Source of the DNA: Caldimonas manganoxidans ATCC BAA-369
GTDB lineage: Bacteria; Pseudomonadota; Gammaproteobacteria; Burkholderiales; Burkholderiaceae_C
NCBI RefSeq assembly: GCF_000381125.1
Contig: NZ_KB905945.1
Span: 1-64,000, forward strand
Length of the DNA stretch: 64,000 nucleotides
Direction: 5' to 3'
Part shown: in pieces, positions 49,348 to 57,963 of the stretch
How the letters are laid out: each line of letters starts with the position of its first letter
Numbering within the stretch: the first letter of the stretch is position 1
Position numbers and translations under genes: made by a program
The notes under the pieces: generated by a model
Told to the model about the DNA's origin: nothing
Databases searched by the model: none
The model's input: the letters and a program-made list of their open reading frames with translations, nothing else

Positions 49348-51732
49348 TCAGTTGCGAACCGGCTTGCCGGTCTGCAGCATGCCCATGATGCGTTCCTGGG
49401 TCTTGGGATGGTCCAGCAGGCTGCAGAAGTGCTGACGCTCCAAGGCCATCAGGTACTCCTCGTTGACCAGCGAGCCCGCCTCGACCTCGCCGCCGCAGAC
49501 CACATCGGCGATGAGGCTGGAGATGTGGTAGTCGTGCTGGCTGATGAAGCCGCCGTCGCGCATGTTGGCCAACTGGGCCATGATCGTGGCCTTGGCCGAG
49601 CGGCCCGCCACCGGGAAGACGGCCTTGTGCGGCGGTCGGTAGCCGGCGTCGAACATGGCCTTGGCCTGCGACAGCGCCACGTACAGCAGTTCGTCCTTGT
49701 TCGGCACGATCACGTCGCTGTCGAGCAGATAGCCCAGCTTGCGCGATTCGATCGCGCTGGTGCCCACCTTGGCCATGGCCGCGCTGGTGAAGCCGTCGGT
49801 CAGGAATTTCAGGATGTCGGCATTGGCATTGCCGGCGGCAGCCATCTCGGCGGCACGGCGCGCGATATAGGTCAGCCCGCCCGCACCGGGAATCAGGCCC
49901 ACGCCGACTTCCACCAATCCGATGTAGCTTTCCATGGCCGCCACACGGCGGGCGCTGTGGATGGCCAGCTCGCAGCCGCCGCCCAGCGCCATGCCCCGAA
50001 TGGCCGACACCACCGGCACTTGGGCATAACGGATGCGCAGCATCGCGTCCTGCAGCTTCTTCTCCTCCGGCGCGATGCCCTTGGAACCCTTGGCCATGAA
50101 CACCGGCATGAGGGCTTCCAGGTTGGCACCGGCCGAGAACACGTCATCGGGCGACCAGATCACCAGGCCTTTGTAGCCTTGCTCGGCCAAATCGACGGCC
50201 TTGAGCAAGCCTTCGGTCACGGTGGGGCTGATGAGGTGCAGCTTGGAGGTGATGCTGGCGATCAGCACCTCGCCATCGAGCGTCCAGACGCGAATCTCGT
50301 CGTTCTTGAACACCTCGGTGCCGGCCTTGAGCGGCTCGACCGCCCCCGAGCCCAACACGGCCTCGGGGAAATGCTGGCGCTGATACACCGCCAGATTGCT
50401 GCGCGGGATGTACTTTTTCTGCGCCGGGCTCCAAGAGCCTTCGGGCGTGTGCACGCCCTCGCGGCCGTCGAACACCCAGTCGGGCAGCGGCGCCGAGCAC
50501 AGGGCCTTGCCGGCGTCGATGTCGGCCTTCACCCATTCGGCCACCTGCTTCCAGCCCGCGGCCTGCCACAGTTCGAACGGACCTTGGCTCATGCCGAAAC
50601 CCCAGCGCATGGCCAAATCGACATCGCGGGCGCAGTCGGCGATCTCTTCCAGATGCACGGCCACGTAGTGGAAGCTGTCGCGCAAGATGGCCCACAGGAA
50701 CTGCGCCTGCGGGTTGCTGGATTCGCGCAGCAGCTTCAAGCGTTCGGCCGGCGCCTTCTTGAGGATGCGCGCAACGATGTCATCGGCCTTGGCGCCGGCG
50801 GGCACGTACTCACCCTTGGCCGGATCCAGACGCAGGATGTCCTTGCCCACCTTCTTGTAAAAGCCCGCACCGCTCTTTTGGCCCAGCGCGCCTTGCTCGA
50901 TCAGCTTGGCCAGCACCGGCGGGGTGGCATAGCTGGGATAGAAGGGGTCGTCGTGCAGGTTGTCCTGCAAGGTCTTGATGACATGGGCCATGGTGTCCAG
51001 ACCCACCACGTCGGCCGTGCGGAACGTGCCCGAGCTGGCACGCCCCAGCTTCTTGCCGGTGAGGTCGTCCACCACGTCGTAGCTCAGCCCGAAGTTCTCG
51101 GCTTCCTTGATGGTGGCCAGCATGCCCGCGATACCCACCCGGTTGGCGATGAAGTTCGGCGTGTCCTTGGCGCGCACCACGCCCTTGCCCAGGCTGGTGG
51201 TGACGAAGGTTTCGAGCTGGTCGAGGATCTCGGGCCGCGTGCTGGGCGTCGGGATGAGCTCCACCAGGTACATGTAGCGCGGCGGGTTGAAGAAATGGAT
51301 GCCGCAAAAGCAAGGCTTGATGTCTTCCGGCAAGGCCTCGCTGAGCTTGGTGATGGACAGACCCGAGGTATTGGACGCGACGATGGCCTGCGGGGCCACG
51401 TAGGGCGCGATCTTCTTGTACAGATCGAGCTTCCAATCCATGCGCTCGGCGATGGCCTCGATGATGAGGTCGCATTCGCGCAGCTTGTCCAGGTGCTCCT
51501 CGTAGTTGGCCTGCTCGATGCGAGCGGCATCTTCGGGGATGCCCAGCGGCGCCGGCTTGAGCTTTTTCAAATTCTCGACGGCCTTGCTGACGATGCCGTT
51601 CTTGGGGCCGTCCTTGGCCGGCAGGTCGAACAGCACGACCGGCACCTTCACGTTGACCAGATGGGCAGCGATTTGTGCGCCCATCACGCCGGCGCCGAGC
51701 ACGGCCACCTTGCGGACTTGGAATCGACTCAC
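49348..51732 (-). CDS. fadB: 3-hydroxyacyl-CoA dehydrogenase/enoyl-CoA hydratase, bifunctional
   Basis: A 794-residue beta-oxidation enzyme. Unlike E. coli FadB, the dehydrogenase comes first: NAD motif GAGVMGAQIAAHL at about 12-24, the HAD catalytic segment FFNPPRYMYLVELIP near 150, two C-terminal HAD domains, and a crotonase domain at about 500-700 (SAGANLEAL, GMALGGGCELAIHSA). The start is a GTG at 51730-51732, preceded by AAGGAG at seven bases, and the next in-frame Met is already past the NAD motif. It is part of the TetR-controlled operon. Confidence 0.94.
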   Translation of the reverse strand: MSRFQVRKVAVLGAGVMGAQIAAHLVNVKVPVVLFDLPAKDGPKNGIVSKAVENLKKLKPAPLGIPEDAARIEQANYEEHLDKLRECDLIIEAIAERMDWKLDLYKKIAPYVAPQAIVASNTSGLSITKLSEALPEDIKPCFCGIHFFNPPRYMYLVELIPTPSTRPEILDQLETFVTTSLGKGVVRAKDTPNFIANRVGIAGMLATIKEAENFGLSYDVVDDLTGKKLGRASSGTFRTADVVGLDTMAHVIKTLQDNLHDDPFYPSYATPPVLAKLIEQGALGQKSGAGFYKKVGKDILRLDPAKGEYVPAGAKADDIVARILKKAPAERLKLLRESSNPQAQFLWAILRDSFHYVAVHLEEIADCARDVDLAMRWGFGMSQGPFELWQAAGWKQVAEWVKADIDAGKALCSAPLPDWVFDGREGVHTPEGSWSPAQKKYIPRSNLAVYQRQHFPEAVLGSGAVEPLKAGTEVFKNDEIRVWTLDGEVLIASITSKLHLISPTVTEGLLKAVDLAEQGYKGLVIWSPDDVFSAGANLEALMPVFMAKGSKGIAPEEKKLQDAMLRIRYAQVPVVSAIRGMALGGGCELAIHSARRVAAMESYIGLVEVGVGLIPGAGGLTYIARRAAEMAAAGNANADILKFLTDGFTSAAMAKVGTSAIESRKLGYLLDSDVIVPNKDELLYVALSQAKAMFDAGYRPPHKAVFPVAGRSAKATIMAQLANMRDGGFISQHDYHISSLIADVVCGGEVEAGSLVNEEYLMALERQHFCSLLDHPKTQERIMGMLQTGKPVRN

Positions 51733-51791
51733 GGGGGTTCTCCTTGAGGTGAAGGCCGCAGGCGCGGAACCACGCGCCTGCGGCACGGGGA

Positions 51792-52232
51792 TCATTCGAC
51801 GCGCTGCCAAATTTGGGTGCGCCCGAGCAAGGGCGCCCCGATGTAGCCGCGCACTTCCAGCGTCTTGCCGCCGTCCACCGGCTTCAGGCGCACACGGTAG
51901 ACCTTGCCGTTGTTGGGGTCGAGGATGTCGCCACCATCCCAGACCGAGGCATCGTCCGCGTTTTGACGGACATTGCGAATGATGGTCAGGCCCACGATGG
52001 GCTGGCCCTTGCGCTCGTCACTGCATTTGTCGCATACCGCATCGGGCTTGGACTGCGGATCGAGCAGCTTTTCGATGCGCCCGCTGAGCACACCGCCTTG
52101 CTCGGTGATGCGCACCAAAGACTTTTCCTTCTTCGAGGCGTCGTCGATGGTCTTCCACAGCCCGACGGGGCTGGCCTGCACCAAGCCGCCCAGCAGCAGA
52201 GCTGCCGCAGCGATCAGGGCCTTGATGTTCAT
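51792..52232 (-). CDS. DUF2147 secreted protein
   Basis: A 146-residue exported protein with a signal peptide (1-21, cleavage near VQASP) and one DUF2147 domain (WKTIDDASKKEKSLVRI, IVGLTIIRNV, GGDILDPNNGKVYR, LEVRGYIG). It has two Cys in VCDKCSDE that could form a disulfide or bind metal. The family function is unknown, although it is repeatedly found with beta-oxidation genes. Here it lies between the acyl-CoA dehydrogenase and FadB-like genes. Confidence 0.9.
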   Translation of the reverse strand: MNIKALIAAAALLLGGLVQASPVGLWKTIDDASKKEKSLVRITEQGGVLSGRIEKLLDPQSKPDAVCDKCSDERKGQPIVGLTIIRNVRQNADDASVWDGGDILDPNNGKVYRVRLKPVDGGKTLEVRGYIGAPLLGRTQIWQRVE

Positions 52233-52279
52233 CGCTTGTCTCCTGTGCGTATGAAAGCGGGCCGGCGGCCCGCGTGAAC

Positions 52280-54070
52280 TCAGAACAGCGCCTCGTCCAT
52301 CTCCATCAACGGCTTGAGGCCGGCACGAGCCGAGCGGATCAGGCCAGCGGTCTCGGGCAGCAGCTTGGCAAAGTAGAACCGCGCCGTGGCCAGCTTGGCG
52401 GTGTAGAAGGGGTCGCCGCTGTCTTTCTTGGCCAGCGCGACCTTGGCCATGCGCGCCCAGAAGTACGCAAACACCAAGTGGCCGCAAATGCGCAGATAGT
52501 CGACCGCGGCGGCTCCCACTTCGTCGGCATTGCCCATGGCCTTCATGCCGATCTCCATCGTGAGCTTGGTCACTTTCTCGCCCAGGTCGGCCAGCGGATT
52601 GATGAATTCCTGCATGGCCTCGTTGACGCCTTCTTCTTCGATGAAGTCCTGCACCAGCTTGCCGAACTTCTTGAGCTTGGCGCCGTTGTCGGCCAGCACC
52701 TTGCGGCCCAGCAGGTCGAGCGCCTGGACGGTGTTGGTGCCCTCATAGATCATGTTGATGCGGGCATCGCGCACGTACTGCTCCATGCCCCACTCTTTGA
52801 TGTAGCCATGGCCGCCGAAGACCTGCAGGCAGTGCGACGTGGCGATCCAGCCGTTGTCGGTGAAGAACGCCTTGATGATGGGCGTCAGCAGCGCCACCAA
52901 GTCGGCGCAGTCTTTGCGCACTTGCTCATCGTCACTGGCCAGCTCCTTGTCCAGCTGCAGCGTCGTCCACATCGCCACGGCACGCGCGCCTTCGGCATAG
53001 GCCCGCGCGGTCAGCAGCATCTTGCGCACGTCGGGATGCACGATGATGGGGTCGGCCGGCTTGTCCGGCGCTTTCGGGCCTGACAGGGCGCGCATTTGCA
53101 AGCGGTCTTTGGCATAGGCCACGGCGTTCTGATAGGCCACCTCGGTCAGACCCAGCGACTGCATGCCCACGCCCAAGCGAGCCGCATTCATCATCACGAA
53201 CATCGCCTGCAGCCCCCGGTTGGGCTCGCCCACCATGGTGCCCACCGCCCCGTCGAGGATCATTTGGCAGGTGGCGTTGCCATGGATGCCCATCTTGTGC
53301 TCCAGGCCGCCGCAGTAGATGGCGTTGCGCTCACCCAGCGAGCCGTCGGCATTGACCTTGAACTTGGGCACCACGAACAGCGAGATGCCCTTGGAGCCGG
53401 CCGGCGCATCGGGCAAGCGGGCCAGCACCAGGTGGACGATGTTCTCGGCCAGGTCGTGTTCGCCGGCGGAGATGAAGATCTTCTGGCCGGTGAGCTTGTA
53501 GGTGCCATCGCCCTGGGGCTCGGCCTTGGTGCGCAGCAGGCCTAGGTCGGTGCCGCAATGCGGCTCGGTCAGGCACATGGTGCCCGTCCACTCGCCGCTG
53601 ACGAGCTTGGGCAGGTACAGCTTCTTCTGCTCGGGCGTGCCATGCGCATGCAAGGCCTCGTAGGCACCATGCGACAGGCCGGGATACATGGTCCAGGCCT
53701 GGTTGGCCGAGTTGAGCATCTCGTAGAACGACTGATTGACCACGTGCGGCAGACCCTGGCCCCCGTATTCGGGGTCGCAGCTCAGCGCCGGCCAGCCGCC
53801 TTCCACGTACTGCCGGTAAGCCTCCTTGAAGCCCTTGGGGGCTTTGACTTCATGGGTGGTTTTGTCCAGCGTGCAGCCTTCTTCGTCGCCGCTGATGTTC
53901 AGCGGGAAGATGACCTGGGCGGCGAACTTGCCGCCTTCTTCGAGCACCGCGTTGATCGTCTCGGCATCGATGTCGGCATGCGCCGGCAAGGTCTTGAGCT
54001 CATCGACCACGTTCAGCACTTCGTGCATCACGAATTGGATGTCGCGCAGCGGCGGGGTGTACTGGGGCAT
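52280..54070 (-). CDS. acyl-CoA dehydrogenase, long form
   Basis: A 596-residue FAD acyl-CoA dehydrogenase with the extra C-terminal domain (about 460-596), as in long-chain or phenylacyl-CoA-type members. The FAD motif MCLTEPHCGTDLG (about 165-177) and the substrate region GIHGNATCQMILDGA are present. GGHGYIKEWGMEQYVRDARI (about 425-445) matches the second signature and INMIYEGTNTVQALDLLG follows. It catalyses the first step of beta-oxidation. It lies 15 bases after the tetR gene. Confidence 0.94.
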   Translation of the reverse strand: MPQYTPPLRDIQFVMHEVLNVVDELKTLPAHADIDAETINAVLEEGGKFAAQVIFPLNISGDEEGCTLDKTTHEVKAPKGFKEAYRQYVEGGWPALSCDPEYGGQGLPHVVNQSFYEMLNSANQAWTMYPGLSHGAYEALHAHGTPEQKKLYLPKLVSGEWTGTMCLTEPHCGTDLGLLRTKAEPQGDGTYKLTGQKIFISAGEHDLAENIVHLVLARLPDAPAGSKGISLFVVPKFKVNADGSLGERNAIYCGGLEHKMGIHGNATCQMILDGAVGTMVGEPNRGLQAMFVMMNAARLGVGMQSLGLTEVAYQNAVAYAKDRLQMRALSGPKAPDKPADPIIVHPDVRKMLLTARAYAEGARAVAMWTTLQLDKELASDDEQVRKDCADLVALLTPIIKAFFTDNGWIATSHCLQVFGGHGYIKEWGMEQYVRDARINMIYEGTNTVQALDLLGRKVLADNGAKLKKFGKLVQDFIEEEGVNEAMQEFINPLADLGEKVTKLTMEIGMKAMGNADEVGAAAVDYLRICGHLVFAYFWARMAKVALAKKDSGDPFYTAKLATARFYFAKLLPETAGLIRSARAGLKPLMEMDEALF

Positions 54071-54085
54071 GAAAGGCTCCTGGGT

Positions 54086-54802
54086 TCAGACTGACGATTG
54101 GCGGGAGGTCTTGGAAGCGGTCTTGCGTGGCGACTTCAAGGGCACGGGCTTGGGCGCTTTGTCCGTCGCGTAGTGACTCACGATGAACTCGAAACCACGG
54201 CGCGCACGGTCCAGCGCGCCGGCAGAGCGCAAGAAGCGAGCATCGTGGTGCAAGGCAAGGATCAGGCCGTGGATCTCGAACAGCATTTGCTGCGGATCGG
54301 TGTCCTCACGCAAATGCCCTTCCTCCACCGAGATGGCGATCGCGCGCCCCAGCGCCTTGTGCCAGGTGAGCACCATGTCGGCCAGGGCATCGCGCACGGG
54401 CCCGGGGCGGTCGTCGAATTCCACCGCGCCGCTGATGTAGATGCAGCCCGAGTCGATTTCCACCGACACACGCCGCACCCAGCGCTCGAACAGCGCCCGC
54501 AGGCGCGGCAAGCCGCGCGGCTCGGACAGCGAGGGGAAGAAGACTTCCTCCTCGAAGCGATGGTGGTATTCGCGGATCACCGAGATCTGCAGCTCTTCGC
54601 GCGAGCCAAAGTGGGCGAACACGCCCGACTTGCTCATGCGCATGACCTCGGCCAGCGCCCCGATGGACAGGCCCTCCAAGCCCACTTGCGAGGCCAGGGC
54701 CAGGGCCGCATCGAGAATGGCCGCCTTGGTCTGCTGCCCCTTGTGAAGGCTGCGACCGGCCCCGCGAGGGGATTTGGTCGTGGTGGTAGGCAGTGCGCTC
54801 AC
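54086..54802 (-). CDS. TetR/AcrR family regulator of the beta-oxidation operon
   Basis: A 238-residue regulator. The TetR HTH covers about 22-70 (KAAILDAALALASQVGLEGLSIGALAEVMRMSKSGVFAHFGSREEL in part: GALAEVMRMSKSGVFAHFG). The C-terminal ligand domain would bind an acyl-CoA, judged by the genes it heads. A perfect 12-bp palindrome lies 19 bases before its start. It resembles regulators of fatty-acid degradation described in betaproteobacteria (FadP-type), an assignment I cannot check. The C-terminus is a basic Lys/Ser tail. Confidence 0.9.
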   Translation of the reverse strand: MSALPTTTTKSPRGAGRSLHKGQQTKAAILDAALALASQVGLEGLSIGALAEVMRMSKSGVFAHFGSREELQISVIREYHHRFEEEVFFPSLSEPRGLPRLRALFERWVRRVSVEIDSGCIYISGAVEFDDRPGPVRDALADMVLTWHKALGRAIAISVEEGHLREDTDPQQMLFEIHGLILALHHDARFLRSAGALDRARRGFEFIVSHYATDKAPKPVPLKSPRKTASKTSRQSSV

Positions 54803-55234
54803 GAAGACCCCGGAATAAAACGAACGATCGTTCTATTTTGCAGAATTCCACCGCAAGGGGGCAAGTCGTTGCGGCCATTTCTTGGGGCTTTCCCCCTAGA
54901 AAACCGCTTTCAGAGCCGCCAAACAAGGGTTTTCCCTAGGTTTTGGCCGGGCCTCAGGGTGAGCCGTCGTATCGCTCCAGTGTGGAACAAGGCCGGTCGG
55001 AACACAAGCCCGCCAGAGCTCCCGTGGCCGGCAGCGGCGCGCCCATGGCAACGCGGGCGGGCCCAGGAGCCAGCCCCGGCCTTCGGCGGCCAAGGCGCCA
55101 CACATGGGCTTTGTGGGCGGTGCTTGAGCGTCGGCAGCGTCTTGCCATATGCTGGATGCGATTGCGATGCGAAACGGGCTGGGCCCGTTTTGCTCGGTTT
55201 GCACCCATCGAATGCAGGGACTCAAGGTATTCCC
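54803..55234. other. 432-bp divergent region between tetR and HNH genes
   Basis: No coding signal. It contains the TetR operator (54822-54833) and an imperfect inverted repeat with CCTAGAAAACC (54895-54905) and GGTTTTCCCTAGG (54928-54940). The rest, 54941-55234, shows nothing I recognise. A reading frame extends upstream of the HNH start but does not have protein-like composition. Confidence 0.5.
54822..54833. promoter_or_regulatory. TetR operator palindrome
   Basis: GAACGATCGTTC is a perfect 12-bp dyad, flanked by A/T-rich arms that almost continue the symmetry. It sits between the presumed promoter and the tetR start codon, where TetR autoregulators bind. Confidence 0.75.
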
Positions 55235-55792
55235 ATGGACGTGCTGCAGCTCGACGTGTCTGGCCGCCCGCAAGCCTGGATTTCCACCCGGGAGGCGGCC
55301 ACGCTCTACGCCACCGATGGCATCGCTTGGACGCTGGGCGATCCTTTCGTCGTGTTGCGTGGTGGCATCCAGCGCGCCAGCGGCCTGCAATCGCGCATCG
55401 AACTGCACCCCATCGTCGCGGTGCGCGGTGCGATCCCCAGTCGGGCCTGGCGGCAGGTGCCCGCGCTGTCGAATGCGAAGTTGTTCGCGCGCGACCGCCA
55501 CATGTGTGCCTATTGCGGGGGGCGCTTTCATCCCGACCAGCTGACCCGCGAGCACATCGTGCCCACCTCACGAGGCGGCACGGACAGCTGGATGAACTGC
55601 ATCACGGCTTGCCGAGCCTGCAATGGGCGCAAGGGCAACCGCACGCCCGAGGAAGCGCGCATGAGCCTGCTGTACCTGCCTTATGTGCCCAGCCTGCACG
55701 AGGACATGATCCTGCGGGGGCGGCGCATCCTGGCCGACCAGATGGAGTTTTTGTTGGCCAGCGTGCCGCGCAGCAGCCGTCTGCACGGCTGA
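55235..55792 (+). CDS. HNH endonuclease domain protein
   Basis: A 185-residue protein. The C-terminal half has a complete HNH nuclease motif: CAYCGGRF, then HIVPTSRGGTDSWMN (catalytic His), then CRACNGRKGNRTPEEA. The two CxxC pairs bind the structural zinc. The N-terminal 75 residues are a beta-rich domain (QAWISTREAATLYA, AVRGAIPSRAW). This pattern is a common stand-alone HNH family in Burkholderiales with no known target. The ATG at 55235 follows AAGG. No restriction or defence partner is beside it. Confidence 0.9.
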   Translation: MDVLQLDVSGRPQAWISTREAATLYATDGIAWTLGDPFVVLRGGIQRASGLQSRIELHPIVAVRGAIPSRAWRQVPALSNAKLFARDRHMCAYCGGRFHPDQLTREHIVPTSRGGTDSWMNCITACRACNGRKGNRTPEEARMSLLYLPYVPSLHEDMILRGRRILADQMEFLLASVPRSSRLHG

Positions 55793-55802
55793 GGCGCGGG
55801 GC

Positions 55803-55841
55803 TCAGTGGTCTTTCTCAGTCGTCTTTCTCAGTCGTCTTTT
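55803..55841. repeat. three 13-bp tandem repeats over a stop codon
   Basis: TCAGTGGTCTTTC (55803-55815), TCAGTCGTCTTTC (55816-55828) and TCAGTCGTCTTTT (55829-55841). The third unit contains the stop codon and last residues of the PhnD-rhodanese gene. As 13 is not a multiple of three, gain or loss of a unit upstream of the stop would change the reading frame of the tail. Confidence 0.85.
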
Positions 55842-56998
55842 TCCACCGGCAACCCCGCACTGCGCCACTCGGGGAACCCGCCGCGGAACCAGTGCACCCG
55901 GGTATAGCCGGCCCGCAGGGCCGCTCGGCTGGCTTTGAAGCTCTTCCAGCACTCGGGGCCGTTGCAGGCAAAGATCAAGCCCGCGTTTTTGTCGGCCGGC
56001 AACTGGCTGAGGTCGAACTTGTCGGGCGAGGGATCGTAATCGGCTTCCTTGGGGCTTTTCTCGACATAGGGCACGAGCTTGGCTCCAGGCACACGCCCGG
56101 CACGGAATTCGGCCTCGGTGCGGGTGTCGATGTAGTGCGTGCCCGCCTGCATGAGTCGTTGAACGGTCTGCGCATCGACCACCGTGGCCCCAGGCAGGGC
56201 GCGTGGCGTGAAGTAGCCGAGGGTGGACACGTATTCGAAATCGCGCTTGGACAGCAAGGCCAGCTTGGCGCCCTGAGTGATGGCCGTGCTGTCGGCCATC
56301 GCGGCGCGCAAGGTCTCGGCGCTGACGCCCAGCCCGTCCTTGACCGCCACGCTCAGAGAGGGCGAGAACTTGCTTTCCATGACGATGCGCACCGGCTCGC
56401 CGGCAGCCAGCCATCGGTCGTACACGCTACGCTCGACGGCCACGATGTCGCAACGGCGCACTTGCAAGCAAGGCAGCAAGGCATCCTGGTAGCGAGTTTC
56501 GTAGACACTGCCGAAATGGCGTTTGATCGTGGTGTTGGCCGCGTTGACCTCGCCACGCACGAGGTAGGTCACGAGACTGTCCTGCAAGGGCAGGCCCAGC
56601 CGCTTGCCGGCCGCATCCTGCAGCGACTTGACCGGGCTGTCCTTGGGCACGACGAGCACGGCCTGCACCGTGGCGTCCAGCCCCACCACCGGGGTGTAGC
56701 CATAGCGCAGCGCACTGCCGATGACATGGGCAGGCGCCACGAAAATGTCATGCAGCCGCGAGCGCGTGGTGGCCAGATCGGCCGTGGCATCGGTGGACAA
56801 GGCCACCACCGGCGTGAGCTTTTCCTTGCGCAGCGCCGCCTCGACGGCGGATTTCCATGCGCTGTAGATGGCATAGCGCGACTGCTCGCCTTGGTCGCCC
56901 GGATTGATCAGCACCTTGACCTGGGCCGGCGACGCAGCAGCCACGCCCATCACGCCCATGGCCACTGCCACGGCACGCGCCATCTTCGAAACTTTCAT
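55829..56998 (-). CDS. PhnD-like periplasmic binding domain fused to a rhodanese domain
   Basis: A 389-residue exported protein. After a signal peptide (1-25) comes a PhnD-type solute-binding domain (about 27-260; related to phosphonate/phosphite receptors, YTPVVGLDATVQAVLVVPKDS shown in part: VQAVLVVPKDS). A rhodanese domain follows (about 268-386). Its active-site loop is C345-N-G-P-E-C350-W351, with two Cys, so sulfur transfer or thiol redox is possible. DTRTEAEFRAGRVPGA is the usual rhodanese N-terminal motif. The ATG at 56996-56998 starts the signal peptide. No ABC permease or ATPase gene is adjacent. Confidence 0.88.
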   Translation of the reverse strand: MKVSKMARAVAVAMGVMGVAAASPAQVKVLINPGDQGEQSRYAIYSAWKSAVEAALRKEKLTPVVALSTDATADLATTRSRLHDIFVAPAHVIGSALRYGYTPVVGLDATVQAVLVVPKDSPVKSLQDAAGKRLGLPLQDSLVTYLVRGEVNAANTTIKRHFGSVYETRYQDALLPCLQVRRCDIVAVERSVYDRWLAAGEPVRIVMESKFSPSLSVAVKDGLGVSAETLRAAMADSTAITQGAKLALLSKRDFEYVSTLGYFTPRALPGATVVDAQTVQRLMQAGTHYIDTRTEAEFRAGRVPGAKLVPYVEKSPKEADYDPSPDKFDLSQLPADKNAGLIFACNGPECWKSFKASRAALRAGYTRVHWFRGGFPEWRSAGLPVEKDD

Positions 56999-57200
56999 GT
57001 CGGCATCCCCGCAGAATCTCGTGTCGTCATACCACGACGCTCGCACCCGAGCGTGCGTCGGGGGCGAAAGGTACCTGAGATGCTGCGCCACGCAGGCGAC
57101 AAGTCAATGGAAGCGCGCCAGGAAATGCGGCCGTTCGTCGAATCGTTCTCATCCTCTGCGGGCAGCGCCCGCCCGGCCGCGCCGCATTTGAAACGAGACG

Positions 57201-57956
57201 TTACACGCAACGCCCGCCATCGACCTCCAGGCAGGCGCCGGTGATGAACTCGGCTTCGTCGCTGGCCAGAAAGAGCGCGGCGTTGGCAACGTCCAGCGGG
57301 CGGCTCAAGCGTCCCAGCGGCACGGTGGCAATGAATTGCGCGCGCCGCTCGGGGGTGTCTTCGCCCATGAATTGGGCCAACAGCGCGGTCTCGCCGGCCA
57401 CCGGGTTGATGACGTTGACGCGAATGCGATCGGGACCGAGTTCGGCCGCCATCGAACGACTGGTGGTGATGGCCGCCCCTTTGCTGCCGTTGTACCAGGT
57501 CAGCCCAGGGCGCGGGCGCACACCGGCCGTGGAGGCGATCGTGATGAAACAGCCGCCTTTTTGCGCACGAAAGTACGGCACTGCATGCCGCGCCGTCAGG
57601 AACAGGCTCTTGACGTTGACCGCGTAGATGCGGTCGAACTCTTCTTCGCTGACTTCCAGCATGGGCCGGTTGCGGTGGGTCGTGCCGGCGTTGTTGACGA
57701 CGATGTGCAAGCCGCCAAAGTGGGCGATGGCGCCGTCGATCAGGCGCTTGACCTCGGCATCCTTGGACACATCGGCCTGGATGAAGTGCGCCTGGCCGCC
57801 GGCGGCGCGAATGTCGGCCACCACGCGCTGTCCGCCTTCGGCCACGAGGTCGTTGACGATGACCTTGCAGCCTTCTTGCGCGAAGCGCTTGGCAATACCC
57901 TCGCCGAAGCCGGAGCCGGCGCCGGTGACGATGGCGATCTTGTCTTGCAGTCTCAT
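57201..57956 (-). CDS. short-chain dehydrogenase/reductase
   Basis: A 251-residue classical SDR, NAD(P)-dependent. The cofactor motif is TGAGSGFGEG (about 12-21), NNAG is near 88, and the catalytic set is Ser in TIASTAG and Tyr-x3-Lys in WYNGSK. It ends GGRCV. The ATG at 57954-57956 (MRLQDKIAIV) is chosen over one nine codons upstream. It is the last gene of the sugar-acid cluster and probably oxidises or reduces a sugar or aldehyde intermediate. Confidence 0.92.
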   Translation of the reverse strand: MRLQDKIAIVTGAGSGFGEGIAKRFAQEGCKVIVNDLVAEGGQRVVADIRAAGGQAHFIQADVSKDAEVKRLIDGAIAHFGGLHIVVNNAGTTHRNRPMLEVSEEEFDRIYAVNVKSLFLTARHAVPYFRAQKGGCFITIASTAGVRPRPGLTWYNGSKGAAITTSRSMAAELGPDRIRVNVINPVAGETALLAQFMGEDTPERRAQFIATVPLGRLSRPLDVANAALFLASDEAEFITGACLEVDGGRCV

Positions 57957-57963
57957 GGACACC

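Noticed and set aside
49408-51747. A plus-strand open frame of about 780 codons opposite the FadB-like gene
   Set aside because: Antisense to a gene with clear motifs. The translation is rich in His, Arg and Gly, typical of the mirror of a high-GC gene.
55235-55792. HNH nuclease as part of a restriction or defence island
   Set aside because: No methyltransferase, ATPase or other defence gene is next to it. The neighbours are a fatty-acid regulator and a binding-protein fusion, and a stand-alone HNH gene is common in this group.
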